DNA from: Bacillota bacterium
Lineage (GTDB): Bacteria; Bacillota; Clostridia; Christensenellales; CAG-138
NCBI GenBank assembly: GCA_023458355.1
Contig: JAEWZS010000183.1
Location: 1 to 37,217, forward strand
DNA: 37,217 nt
Direction of reading: 5' to 3'
The stretch's first letter is position 1. Every line of letters begins with the position of its first letter. Below, piece after piece: positions 1-8,079 of the stretch. The translations under genes were made by a program, and so were the position numbers. The notes beneath the pieces are model-generated. The model searched no databases, was not told where the DNA came from, and worked only from the letters and a program-made list of their open reading frames with translations.

Positions 1-243
1 TACATATTCGGCAGCAGCTTTGATATCGCGAATAACCTGCGTTTGGTTGTATGGCAAATCACGCCATTTCATTTGAGAGCGCTTTTCCTCAAGTGCTGCG
101 GCGGCGTTTGATAGCGCACTTTCCGACGCTTCAAGCTGCGCTTTGCGTAAGCCGCGCTCCCCGATAAGATCAGACATCATATTATTATAATCCACGCGCA
201 CGCGCATCGACTCACGCCAAGCTTTGTTTTCGTAACGGTTCAT
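1..243 (-). CDS. pgi: Glucose-6-phosphate isomerase, N-terminal part (runs off the left edge)
   Basis: Only the first 81 codons are in the window. The ATG at 243 follows a GGAGG ribosome binding site. The segment carries the clostridial Pgi N-terminal pattern: an early DYNNMM element, a helical stretch ending in ALEEKR, then a DLPYNQ element followed by a helix. Pgi interconverts glucose 6-phosphate and fructose 6-phosphate in the cytoplasm. The catalytic Glu, His and Lys lie in the missing part, so the call rests on N-terminal similarity alone. It is divergent from the plus-strand gene at 397. Confidence 0.72.
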   Translation of the reverse strand, partial: MNRYENKAWRESMRVRVDYNNMMSDLIGERGLRKAQLEASESALSNAAAALEEKRSQMKWRDLPYNQTQVIRDIKAAAEYV

Positions 244-344
244 AAATGTCCTCCGAGAGCTATAAATTTATAAGGACCGGTATATGCCGGGTCTCCCTCT
301 TTTTCTTGAGCGCATTGGCATTTCGCCCGCGTTCACAGCTATTT

Positions 345-353
345 AGTATAACA
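345..353 (-). promoter_or_regulatory. Candidate extended -10 promoter for pgi
   Basis: Read on the minus strand this is TGTTATACT, an extended -10 element (TG-N-TATACT), about 100 bases upstream of the pgi start. No convincing -35 is seen. The other strand of the same gap must promote the gene at 397, but no clear element was found for it. Confidence 0.33.
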
Positions 354-396
354 CAGAATTCAGCGTGTTTGGACTATTTTTTATAGGGGTGGCAGC

Positions 397-897
397 ATGA
401 AAAAAAAGTTTCACGCCCTCGAACGGTCACAGGTTTTGCTTTATGTGCTCGCCGGGCTTCTTATCTGTGCGTCGGGAATAGTATTGTTCCTGCTCCTGCA
501 AAAGCCGCATGGGCATTTAGAGGTGACCGTGGTGGACGCATATACGCTTCGCCCGCTTGAAAATACATCCGTCGTCATACCCGAAAGCGGTATAACGGCA
601 GTTACAGATGCCAACGGAAAAGCGCTTCTAAAAGGTATTCGTGTCGAAAAGGACAGCACTCTCAACGCATTACTCCCGATGGATTGCGGTAGGGTTACAT
701 TATTGGTATACCGCGATGGTTATCTTCCGTTTGCACTTTTTTACACGCAGGTATACGAAAACCGTATTCGAAACGGTCCCACTATTTACATGTTTCCAAC
801 AGGGACAGAAAGCGGGATAGAGGCCATTACGGTAATTGAAGCACCTGCTTACCTATGGGTCAAGGAGCTCCTTGATAATTATCAGCCAAACGGCTGA
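397..897 (+). CDS. Membrane-anchored protein with a carboxypeptidase-regulatory-like beta domain, function unknown
   Basis: A 166-residue protein. One transmembrane segment spans about residues 12-35, preceded by a basic N-terminus (MKKKF), which suggests an outward-facing C-terminal domain. Residues about 40-110 have the feel of a carboxypeptidase regulatory-like (transthyretin-like) fold: LEVTVVDAYTLRPLENTSV, a turn TDANGKALLKGI, then YRDGYLP. Such domains usually bind partners or carbohydrate and are not enzymes. A GGGGTGG sequence precedes the ATG. It lies upstream of the DUF3810 gene on the same strand, with about 110 bases between and a separate promoter there. No catalytic motif is visible and the family is not firmly recognised. 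Confidence 0.7.
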   Translation: MKKKFHALERSQVLLYVLAGLLICASGIVLFLLLQKPHGHLEVTVVDAYTLRPLENTSVVIPESGITAVTDANGKALLKGIRVEKDSTLNALLPMDCGRVTLLVYRDGYLPFALFYTQVYENRIRNGPTIYMFPTGTESGIEAITVIEAPAYLWVKELLDNYQPNG

Positions 898-951
898 ACT
901 ATATACTGTGAGATTTGTTTTCAACTAAAACACGAAATATACGTTCATATA

Positions 952-960
952 TGCTATAAT
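952..960 (+). promoter_or_regulatory. Extended -10 promoter for the DUF3810 gene
   Basis: TGCTATAAT is a perfect extended -10 hexamer (TG-N-TATAAT), 51 bases upstream of the ATG at 1012. The surrounding 50 bases are AT-rich and no good -35 is seen, which fits an extended -10 promoter. Confidence 0.5.
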
Positions 961-1011
961 AATAAATAGCAAATGCAAATTCTTGGCGCACGGACAAGCC
1001 CCGGAGGATAC

Positions 1012-2127
1012 ATGCGAAAAACGAACGAACAGACACGCAGCTTATGGAGAACGCAGCTTAAAAAGCTGCCATGGCTGCTTCTTATACCGTTGGGTTTTTA
1101 CCTAAACGACCTTGCTATAAAGAATCCTGAATGGATTGAGCGGAACTTCAGCAACGGCATATATCCTAATATCAGCAGCGCAATCGCATTTCTTACTTCG
1201 CAAACAAACAGTTCCGTTGCGGAATTTTTAATTTACGCCCTTGTTGCGTTTATTTCTATATACCTATTGGTTCTCGTGATAGGCCTCATACTTCGTAAAA
1301 TACGTCCCGTCCGGCTCGTAAGTTTTTTGCTTTCCCTGTGCTTAACCGCCGGCATACTGCTCAATGTGTTTTATATTACATGGGGTTTTAATTATACGCG
1401 TCCCCCGCTTTCTTCCTCCATGAATCTAGACGTACATGAACGTCCCATTGAGGAGCTAAATGCGCTTTGTGAGGATTTGGCGGAAAGTGCCGATATACTT
1501 CGAGCGCAAGTCGACGAAAACGAAAAAGGCGTGTTTTACCTGCCCGGCGGGTATCGGAGTAAATTTCAAAAAATACCCGCAGCATATGAAGAGCTAAACA
1601 ACAACATTCATTTTTTTAACGCCAAGGCGACCATCGCCAAAAGCGTATTCTATTCTGAGGGACTTTCTTATGCAGGCATTGCGGGCATTTATGTCCCCTT
1701 TTCCGCCGAGCCAAACGTGAACGTAAATCAGCCTGCACTGCTTTTACTTTCGAGCGCTGCGCATGAAACCGCGCATTATATGGGTATTGCGCGCGAGGAT
1801 GAAGCTAATTTCATGGCATATCTTTCCAGCATACATTCGGATGACCCCGCCATTGCCTATTCGGGGGTTATGCTCGCGCTCACCCACTGCGCCAACAAGC
1901 TGTATGATGCGGATTATGATGCATACGCATCCCTTTACGCCTCCTACAGCGATGGGATGAAACGCGACCTAAATGACTATAACACATACTGGGACGCTTA
2001 CGAGGGCCCTGTAGAGGAAGCCATCACTCAAGTAAACGACAATTATCTCAAATTCAACAACCAGGAAAACGGCGTGAAAAGCTATGGAATGATGGTGGAT
2101 TTGCTGCTTGCCTATAATAATAAATAA
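1012..2127 (+). CDS. DUF3810 family membrane protein, putative zinc metalloprotease
   Basis: A 371-residue protein. Three hydrophobic segments lie in the first 130 residues (PWLLLIPLGF, then AEFLIYALVAFISIYLLVLV, then VSFLLSLCLTAGILL), followed by a WGFNYTRPPL element typical of DUF3810. The soluble part carries HETAH at residues 251-255 with a downstream EDEANF, giving Glu264 as a likely third zinc ligand. This matches the HExxH arrangement of gluzincin-type peptidases. The ATG at 1012 is preferred over the in-frame ATG at 973 because GGAGG sits just ahead of it. Substrate and role are unknown. A bidirectional terminator follows the stop. Confidence 0.82.
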   Translation: MRKTNEQTRSLWRTQLKKLPWLLLIPLGFYLNDLAIKNPEWIERNFSNGIYPNISSAIAFLTSQTNSSVAEFLIYALVAFISIYLLVLVIGLILRKIRPVRLVSFLLSLCLTAGILLNVFYITWGFNYTRPPLSSSMNLDVHERPIEELNALCEDLAESADILRAQVDENEKGVFYLPGGYRSKFQKIPAAYEELNNNIHFFNAKATIAKSVFYSEGLSYAGIAGIYVPFSAEPNVNVNQPALLLLSSAAHETAHYMGIAREDEANFMAYLSSIHSDDPAIAYSGVMLALTHCANKLYDADYDAYASLYASYSDGMKRDLNDYNTYWDAYEGPVEEAITQVNDNYLKFNNQENGVKSYGMMVDLLLAYNNK

Positions 2128-2137
2128 CTTTGATATT

Positions 2138-2163
2138 AAAAACCGCCTCATCGGGCGGTTTTT
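2138..2163. terminator. Bidirectional intrinsic terminator between convergent genes
   Basis: AACCGCC (2141-2147) pairs with GGCGGTT (2154-2160) around a six-base loop. An A-run on the left and a T-run on the right let the hairpin work in both directions. It lies between the stops of the DUF3810 gene and the metal ATPase gene. Confidence 0.85.
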
Positions 2164-2180
2164 ATCTATTTGTTTGTTCC

Positions 2181-4109
2181 TTAATTTTGCTTCCTTCTAG
2201 GCATCAGCGTAAGTGCAATCAGCACACATAGGAGCGCTGCACCCACATCGGCAAAGATAGCCATCCACATTTCTGCGTAACCAAGAAGCCCAAGCACCAT
2301 AACCGCCAATTTAATCGCAAGCGCAAGAATTACGTTTATCCTTGCGACGCGCATGGTACGCCTTGAGAGGTCCACCGTATACGGCAGCAAGGATAGGTCG
2401 TCGCGCATGAGGACTAGATCTGCGGCCTCCACGGCGGCGTCCGTGCTTTTAAGCCCAATGGTGCAACCCGCATCCGCTCCCGCGAGAACAGGAGCATCGT
2501 TGATACCGTCACCAACAAAAATCGTCGTCCCGTGTTGCTCGCGGATGCTGCGCATTACAAAAAGCTTATCCTCGGGCAATAGTGAATCGTAAACATAATC
2601 TGTGCCTACAGCTATTGCGGTCTCCCGCGCAGCGGTTTTATTATCGCCCGTGAGCATGGCCACATAGCCCGTTTTTTCCTTAAGAAGCCTTACTGCTTGC
2701 GCTGCATTCTCCTTAAGCTCATCGCTGATAATCACAGCACCTAAATAAATGCCGTCTATTGCAACATACACCACGGTACCCGCCTCCGTGTGCTCCGGTA
2801 TGGTAATCTTATTGAGTTCCATGAGCTTCGCGTTTCCCGCGAGTACCGCCTTATCGTTGACCTTGCCGCTGATGCCGTATCCAGCAAGCTCCGTCACAAG
2901 CTCGGCATTATATTGTCTTTCGTCGGCTTCGACGAGCGCGCGCCCAACGGGATGCGTACTCATGCGCTCGAGTGCCGCGGCATACGCGAGTACATCATTT
3001 TCGTTTTGACCGTGTGCAGGTACAACCTTTGACACGCGGAACACGCCTTTTGTAAGCGTACCGGTTTTATCAAACGCGAAAGCTTTTGCATTCGCTACGA
3101 TTTCTATAATGTTCGCACCTTTAAACAGCACACCCTTAGATGATGCGTTAGCCAGACCCGCGAAAAAGGTAAGCGGAACGCTTAATACAAGCGCGCATGG
3201 GCAGGAGATGACAAGGAACAAAAGTGCTTTATAAATCCAATCGCGGAACGCACCGAGACCAAATAACGGCGGAACAATCGCAACCAGCATCGCTAAAGCG
3301 ATCACGATGGGTGTATATATACGCGAAAAGCGTGTAATAAAGCTTTGCAATCGCGGCTTGTTCTTTACTGCGTCCTCTACGGCATCCATTATGCGCGATA
3401 CGGTGGATTTCTCATAATCCTTTGTTACTTTTATCGTAAGTGCACCGCTTTTGTTTATTCCGCCGCTCATTGCCTCGCTTCCGGCTTCTATGAAGACGGG
3501 AACGGATTCACCCGTGATTGCCGAATAATCCAAATAGCTTTCGCCGCTCTCCACTATGCCGTCGAGCGGTATACGTTCGCCTGGTTTTACGAGGATGTGT
3601 TCACCGATTTCTACCTCAGACGGATCTACTTCGAGTTCAAAATCACGTAAAACGAGCGCTTTATCAGACCGCATGTTAATTGCTTTTTTAATAGAGCGGC
3701 GGGAGCGGTCCACCGCAAGCTCCTGTAAATACTCACCTACTCGGTAAAATAGCATCACGCTCACGGCCTCCGCTGTATCGCCTAATGCAAGAGCGCCAAA
3801 CGTGGCGATACTCATGAGCATATTTTCATCCATAAAATTGCCCGCGAATAGGCTTTTGATTGCCTGATATATAATCTTTGCCCCTAAAAGTGCATAGGCC
3901 AGCAGAAGCAAAACAAAACTCAATGTTTCATAACCCTTTATAAGAAGACCTGCGGCCAACAATACGATACCGCTGCCTATCACAAATAGCTCTTTTTTAT
4001 CATCGCCGTTCTCATGTGCATCGATATGTTCTCCACTAGCGATTACACAAGCCTTGCAGCCGTCCTTTGAACAGCAGTCTTCGGTATTTTTATGATATTT
4101 CTCTTCCAT
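2181..4109 (-). CDS. cadA: Heavy-metal translocating P1B-type ATPase (Zn/Cd/Pb efflux, CadA/ZntA type)
   Basis: A 642-residue integral membrane pump that would export divalent metal using ATP. It has the CPC motif (ISCPCALVLS) in a membrane helix, the phosphorylation site DKTGTLTKG, the STHPVG nucleotide-binding motif, a TGES actuator motif and GDGINDAPVLAG. The last membrane helices show ALAIKLA and FADVGAA, the Lys and Asp pattern of Zn/Cd/Pb pumps. There is no N-terminal HMA domain; instead a short Cys cluster (CC....C..C at about residues 12-21) may bind metal. The ATG at 4109 overlaps the upstream repressor stop by one base (TGATG). A GTG at 4112 is an alternative start. Metal choice is inferred. 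Confidence 0.93.
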   Translation of the reverse strand: MEEKYHKNTEDCCSKDGCKACVIASGEHIDAHENGDDKKELFVIGSGIVLLAAGLLIKGYETLSFVLLLLAYALLGAKIIYQAIKSLFAGNFMDENMLMSIATFGALALGDTAEAVSVMLFYRVGEYLQELAVDRSRRSIKKAINMRSDKALVLRDFELEVDPSEVEIGEHILVKPGERIPLDGIVESGESYLDYSAITGESVPVFIEAGSEAMSGGINKSGALTIKVTKDYEKSTVSRIMDAVEDAVKNKPRLQSFITRFSRIYTPIVIALAMLVAIVPPLFGLGAFRDWIYKALLFLVISCPCALVLSVPLTFFAGLANASSKGVLFKGANIIEIVANAKAFAFDKTGTLTKGVFRVSKVVPAHGQNENDVLAYAAALERMSTHPVGRALVEADERQYNAELVTELAGYGISGKVNDKAVLAGNAKLMELNKITIPEHTEAGTVVYVAIDGIYLGAVIISDELKENAAQAVRLLKEKTGYVAMLTGDNKTAARETAIAVGTDYVYDSLLPEDKLFVMRSIREQHGTTIFVGDGINDAPVLAGADAGCTIGLKSTDAAVEAADLVLMRDDLSLLPYTVDLSRRTMRVARINVILALAIKLAVMVLGLLGYAEMWMAIFADVGAALLCVLIALTLMPRRKQN

Positions 4110-4495
4110 CACTCTTCCTCTTTCCTGCGAAGCGTAAATATGTCGTTGATAATATGACGAGCGAGCATCCCCATCCTGTCCTCGCTTATATAGTAGATCG
4201 CCTGTTTACCCACTCTTTTAAAGCGCACCACACCACTTTGGCGCAAAAGCCTGAGATGGTGAGAAACTGCAGGCTGGCTGATTTTGAGTGCATCAGCAAG
4301 CTCGCATACACAAAGATCATCGAGCGCAAGCATGCTCAAAAGCCGTATACGCGTGGAACTGCTGAGCTGGCTAAACAGCTCTGCTGCGTCAATTGCGTCG
4401 TCCTCGCAGGGTATAGCTTTTATAAGCCACGCCTCGTGTTCTTTGTCGAAGTGCCTACCGTCACATAACAACCTTTCGTTCTTCTTGTTTTCCAT
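4109..4495 (-). CDS. ArsR/SmtB family metal-sensing repressor (CadC-like)
   Basis: A 128-residue winged-helix regulator. The recognition region reads LKISQPAVSHHLRLLRQSGVV. LCVC places Cys62 and Cys64 at the alpha3 metal site. Cys11 and His15 in the N-terminal tail could complete an alpha3N-type site as in CadC, and Cys30 is a further thiol. Known members leave DNA when they bind metal, so this protein probably represses itself and the ATPase gene it overlaps. The alpha5 site ligands of SmtB/CzrA are not evident, which favours thiol-rich sensing (Cd, Pb or Zn). GGAGAG precedes the ATG at 4495. Confidence 0.93.
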   Translation of the reverse strand: MENKKNERLLCDGRHFDKEHEAWLIKAIPCEDDAIDAAELFSQLSSSTRIRLLSMLALDDLCVCELADALKISQPAVSHHLRLLRQSGVVRFKRVGKQAIYYISEDRMGMLARHIINDIFTLRRKEEE

Positions 4496-4509
4496 TACGG
4501 CTCTCCGTT

Positions 4510-4531
4510 CATATAAATACTTGTTTATATG
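4510..4531. promoter_or_regulatory. Operator palindrome of the metal-resistance operon
   Basis: CATATAAA and TTTATATG are perfect 8-base inverted arms separated by six bases. The AT-rich palindrome resembles ArsR/SmtB operators. It overlaps the -10 hexamer and likely start point of the promoter, the position expected for repression by the adjacent repressor. Confidence 0.75.
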
Positions 4532-4557
4532 TTAATATGTCCTTATCAGTCTGTCAA
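4529..4557 (-). promoter_or_regulatory. Sigma-A-type promoter of the repressor-ATPase operon
   Basis: On the minus strand, TTGACA (4552-4557) and TAACAT (4529-4534) are separated by exactly 17 bases. The -35 is a perfect match. Transcription would start inside or just past the operator palindrome. Confidence 0.8.
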
Positions 4558-4601
4558 TCCCTGTAAACTGTAGATATTAGTAATATGCTTTATAATAAAT
4601 A

Positions 4602-4635
4602 GCGCCCGGCGGCTGAATGCCCAGCCACCGGGCGC
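4602..4635 (-). terminator. Intrinsic terminator after the small Gln-rich gene
   Basis: GCGCCCGG (4602-4609) pairs with CCGGGCGC (4628-4635). One mismatch and a further four pairs (GGCT/AGCC) enclose an eight-base loop. On the minus strand the stem is followed by a moderately T-rich tail (TATTTATTAT). Confidence 0.75.
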
Positions 4636-4659
4636 GCGAGCGCTTTTTGGAGTATGTAT

Positions 4660-4959
4660 TTATTGGTTCTGGCGCTGTTCAACATAGGTGCGCAATGCGC
4701 TAAGATCGGCACCGTTACCAAGCAGGGCGTCAACCAACACCAGTACTGCTACAAGGATGTTTTCGTTGTCAACCGTAACAGTAACGTTGCTGTTGCCAAC
4801 ATCCCTCAACACAGTCCTGAGGCGCTGATCCTGATCCTGCTCAACTTCCTGTGCCTGTGCCTGCGCCTGGAGCTGCCTTTGTTCTTGAGCCTGGAATTCC
4901 CAGGGTTCTGTTTGCCGCTCCCAATTCTGACGGCAACGGCAATTGCAATTATTTGGCAT
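4660..4959 (-). CDS. Small Cys- and Gln-rich protein of unknown function
   Basis: A 99-residue protein that I do not recognise. The N-terminus carries three closely spaced cysteines (C5, C7, C9 in NCNCRCR). Residues about 22-45 are almost entirely Gln, Ala, Glu and Asp, probably helical or disordered. Residues about 56-81 form a Val/Leu-rich hydrophobic stretch (VTVTVDNENILVAVLVLV). It is a real gene on balance: a perfect AAAGGAGG site lies seven bases before the ATG at 4959 and a strong terminator follows. It is transcribed alone, between the metal operon and ispH-rpsA. Small Cys-rich orphans of spore formers are often spore-layer proteins, but nothing here proves that. Confidence 0.75.
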   Translation of the reverse strand: MPNNCNCRCRQNWERQTEPWEFQAQEQRQLQAQAQAQEVEQDQDQRLRTVLRDVGNSNVTVTVDNENILVAVLVLVDALLGNGADLSALRTYVEQRQNQ

Positions 4960-5104
4960 TTAATAGCCTCCTTTTCTTATGGAGTACTATATCATATTAC
5001 GAAATACGATAAATGGTGACGAATACATATATAGCGTAAATCAATTTAAAGTGTAATAGAAATTGCTATGATTTTGCTTCATCCAATATGCAAATCAGAC
5101 TTAC

Positions 5105-5137
5105 ATAAAAAAGGCATGGTCAATTGACCATGCCTTT
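5105..5137 (-). terminator. Intrinsic terminator of the ispH-rpsA operon
   Basis: A perfect 28-base palindrome at 5110-5137 (arms AAAGGCATGGTCAA and its complement) is followed on the minus strand by a run of T. It lies 17 bases past the ispH-rpsA stop codon and ends the long operon starting near surE. Confidence 0.88.
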
Positions 5138-5154
5138 CAAGTAACATAAGCGCC

Positions 5155-7476
5155 TTATTTTTCGGTGTTCTCGGTGTCTTCGGAATTGAGGCTCGAGAAC
5201 AGGTCCGCAAGTGAGGTAGTGGACTGCTGCACAGGGGGCAGCTCATAGTCGGAATCCTCACGCCTCGGACGACGTTCTGCGCGCTCACCGGAGGGAGCTT
5301 CCCTGCGCTCGCGGCGCTCAGGACGTTGGGCAGGCTTTTCCTGCGGCTTTTCTTGCGTCTTCTCGGCAGCCTGCGCTCGCTCTGCCCTTTCCTTGGCCTG
5401 TTCAGCCTTTTCACGGGCAAGTTCTTCAAGGATTTCCGGGTTCTCGTCAAGTATGACATCCCTGCGGCTCAAGCTGATACGCTTTGCTTCGGAGTTGACA
5501 TCAAGCACCTTACAACGTACAACATCGCCTACGTTGATTTCATCTTCAACCTTAACGATGCGCTTCACGCCTACCTGCGAAATGTGGATAAGGCCGTCGA
5601 TTGTGGGCTCAAGTGCCACAAAAGCTCCAAACGGTACGATGCGGACGACTTTACCTTCCACAACGGAACCGATTGGATATTTCTCAGCCGCCATCGTCCA
5701 GGGCTTAGGCTGAAGCTGTTTGTAGCCCAACGAAACACGCTGCTTTTCTACATCCACGTCGCGGATAATAACTTCGATCTCCTGGTTGATGCTCAGTACA
5801 TCGGACGGGTGCTTTACCCTGCCCCATGCTACATCGGTTACATGAACAAGGCCATCGATGCCGCCGATATCTACGAATGCGCCGAAATCGGTAATCCTGC
5901 GCACGATACCGGTAACTTTCGCACCGACCTCAAGCTTGCCCCACTTCTCTTTGCGAGCTTCCTCAGCTTCCGCCATGAGAACGGCCTTGTGAGAAGCGAC
6001 AATGCGTTTACGGGATTTATCGACCTCAATAACTTTGAGTTTGAGCTCCTTGCCTACGTAATCGCCGATGTTTTCCACATATTTGGTGGAAAGCTGCGAT
6101 GCGGGCACGAAAGCACGAACGCCATCGATGCTGGCAATCAGGCCGCCTTTAACGACTTCCTTGCCGACGCCCGAAAATACTTTATTTTGAATGTCATCGT
6201 CCTGCAACAGGTTGTCCCAAACACGCTTGCTTTCCACATTCTTGCGGCTAAGAAGCACATTGCCTTCCCCATCATTGACCTTGATGACTTCCACTTCAAT
6301 TTCATCGCCCACTTTGAGCAATTCAGCGGGGTTCACATCCGGATCGGAGGAAAACTCGTTGCGCGGAATAAACCCGTCGGATTTGTAGCCGATGTTGACG
6401 CAAACCTCCCCGTCAACAATCTGAACGACGGAGCCCTTCAAAATCTGGCCATTGCGGATGCGGACAAGCGTTTTTTCAAACGCTTCGGCGAAGCTCGCCT
6501 CCGCATTGTCATGCTCGGCCTTATCTGCAGTATCTGCCTTTTGCTCGGTCGTTTCTGCGGCTGGCTTTGCCTCAGCGGGTTGTGCGACGGCTTCCGCTGC
6601 TTCCGTTTCGACCAACTTATTTTCTACTTCGGTTTCTTCAGCCATCGTCTTTTCCAGTTCGCTCATCCTAGTAATAACCTCCCTAATTATGCGGTCCGGC
6701 GTAGATGCGCCCGCGACAACACCTATTATATCATCGGATTGGATTTTTTCAAGTGAAAGTTCATTATGATTTGATACGGATTGCGTGTCTTTACACCATT
6801 TTTTACATACTTCGTAGAGTTTTCGAGTATTGGAACTGTTCTTATCGCCTACAACGACCATCTTTGTACAAATTTTACTAAGGTTTTGAGCCTCTGTCTG
6901 TCGCTTGAGAGTCGTAGGGCAAATTGTGTGAAACACCTTAATGTCATCGGTGTTTTTTAACACTTGTACAATTTTGTCAAATAACTCATATGGGAATGTC
7001 GTCTGCGCTACCAAGCATACTTTATCGTAAACGTCAAGCGCCTGTACATCCTCTACAGACTGTACAAAAAGCGCATCACCGTCGCACCAGCCGTTGATAC
7101 CGATTACCTCCGGATGGTCCGGCTTTCCGGCAATGGCAATTTTATAGCCAAGCTTTGAATATTCCTTTACGATATCGTGTATCTTTTCCACAAACGGACA
7201 GGTCGCGTCCACAACGTTACGGTTTTCACAGCGTTTGTAAACATCGGCACCGACACCGTGCGAGCGAATAACAATAGTTTCGCCTTGTTGAACTGCTTCA
7301 GGCTCGGTTACGGAAACGATTCCTTGTACGCGAAGCTCATCAAGTACAAAGTCGTTATGAATCAGTTCACCGAGCGTTTTAACACTGCCGTTTTTTTGTG
7401 CAGCTGACTGCGCAGCTTCAATAGCGCGTCTTACACCGAAGCAAAAACCTATATCGTTTGCAACGACTATTTTCAA
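5155..7476 (-). CDS. ispH-rpsA: Fused 4-hydroxy-3-methylbut-2-enyl diphosphate reductase / S1 RNA-binding protein
   Basis: A 773-residue fusion. Residues 1 to about 275 are IspH, which makes IPP and DMAPP in the last step of the MEP isoprenoid pathway. The iron-sulfur cysteines C12 (GFCFGV), C93 (DATCPF) and C186 (TICPTT) are present, with H40, H73, H121 and E123. A Glu/Ala-rich linker of about 60 residues follows. Four S1 domains then lie at roughly 344-413, 430-498, 516-587 and 601-671, before a highly charged Arg/Glu tail. The S1 part probably acts in translation or mRNA binding. Such fusions are annotated in many Clostridia. The start overlaps the plsC stop by four bases (ATGA). Confidence 0.96.
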   Translation of the reverse strand: MKIVVANDIGFCFGVRRAIEAAQSAAQKNGSVKTLGELIHNDFVLDELRVQGIVSVTEPEAVQQGETIVIRSHGVGADVYKRCENRNVVDATCPFVEKIHDIVKEYSKLGYKIAIAGKPDHPEVIGINGWCDGDALFVQSVEDVQALDVYDKVCLVAQTTFPYELFDKIVQVLKNTDDIKVFHTICPTTLKRQTEAQNLSKICTKMVVVGDKNSSNTRKLYEVCKKWCKDTQSVSNHNELSLEKIQSDDIIGVVAGASTPDRIIREVITRMSELEKTMAEETEVENKLVETEAAEAVAQPAEAKPAAETTEQKADTADKAEHDNAEASFAEAFEKTLVRIRNGQILKGSVVQIVDGEVCVNIGYKSDGFIPRNEFSSDPDVNPAELLKVGDEIEVEVIKVNDGEGNVLLSRKNVESKRVWDNLLQDDDIQNKVFSGVGKEVVKGGLIASIDGVRAFVPASQLSTKYVENIGDYVGKELKLKVIEVDKSRKRIVASHKAVLMAEAEEARKEKWGKLEVGAKVTGIVRRITDFGAFVDIGGIDGLVHVTDVAWGRVKHPSDVLSINQEIEVIIRDVDVEKQRVSLGYKQLQPKPWTMAAEKYPIGSVVEGKVVRIVPFGAFVALEPTIDGLIHISQVGVKRIVKVEDEINVGDVVRCKVLDVNSEAKRISLSRRDVILDENPEILEELAREKAEQAKERAERAQAAEKTQEKPQEKPAQRPERRERREAPSGERAERRPRREDSDYELPPVQQSTTSLADLFSSLNSEDTENTEK

Positions 7477-8069
7477 TCCATTTCCTCCAACTCGACACGA
7501 AGTGCATCCACCGCATCCGCGATTTCGTCTGTCACGACGTCAATAAGGGTTGATTTGTTGGCGGTCGCAACAATATGGCTGATATCGATAGCCTTCCCTA
7601 CCAATATCACGGGACGATACGTTTTATAGCTGCTGTGGTGGATATAAATAGGTATAACCGGTGCGCCGGAACGGATGGCCAAAAATGCAGCGCCGCGCTC
7701 AAACTCGTCGAGATTATCGGTAACGGCACGTTTCCCCTCGGGGAAAATGCCGAACACCTTGCCTTTGTTGAGCACCTTCAACGATTCCTTGAGTGACTGC
7801 AAATCAACGTTTTTACGGTTTACAGGCAGAACGAACAATGCGCGGAAGAAAAAGCGACCGATTGCGTTCGAAAAAAGCTCCTTCTTGGCCATGAAATGTA
7901 CGACGCGGGGCGAGATGAGCGCAATCATCACTGGGTCAAGCATAGACCGGTGATTGCACACAAAAATCGCCTTACCGCTCACCATTAAGTTTCTTCGCCC
8001 GTGTACTACCGGCCGAAGCGCCAAAAGCACAAACGGACCGAGCAGATATTTTACTAGAAAATAAAGCAT
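7473..8069 (-). CDS. plsC: 1-acyl-sn-glycerol-3-phosphate acyltransferase
   Basis: A 198-residue membrane-associated enzyme that adds the second acyl chain to lysophosphatidic acid, giving phosphatidic acid. The acyltransferase motifs are clear: NHRSMLD, with His40 and Asp45 forming the HX4D site, FPEGKR at about 109-114 for glycerol-phosphate binding, and VIPIYIHH. A hydrophobic N-terminus (about residues 3-20) would anchor it. GAGGA precedes the ATG. It lies 10 bases downstream of cmk and overlaps ispH-rpsA; the order cmk-plsC-ispH-rpsA is common in Clostridia. Confidence 0.93.
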   Translation of the reverse strand: MLYFLVKYLLGPFVLLALRPVVHGRRNLMVSGKAIFVCNHRSMLDPVMIALISPRVVHFMAKKELFSNAIGRFFFRALFVLPVNRKNVDLQSLKESLKVLNKGKVFGIFPEGKRAVTDNLDEFERGAAFLAIRSGAPVIPIYIHHSSYKTYRPVILVGKAIDISHIVATANKSTLIDVVTDEIADAVDALRVELEEMD

Positions 8070-8079
8070 TTTTAATTCC

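Noticed and set aside
266..294. GC-rich inverted repeat near ACCGG/CCGGGT upstream of pgi
   Set aside because: The arms do not match in length and there is no regulator gene beside it; it probably is chance.
4067..4468. A 133-codon plus-strand frame over the ArsR-type gene
   Set aside because: It is antisense to a clear winged-helix repressor and to the start of the ATPase gene, with no family features of its own.
5326..6756. A 476-codon open frame on the plus strand
   Set aside because: It lies wholly opposite ispH-rpsA, whose S1 and IspH motifs are unmistakable. The translation has no family signature and no ribosome binding site; it follows from codon bias on the other strand.
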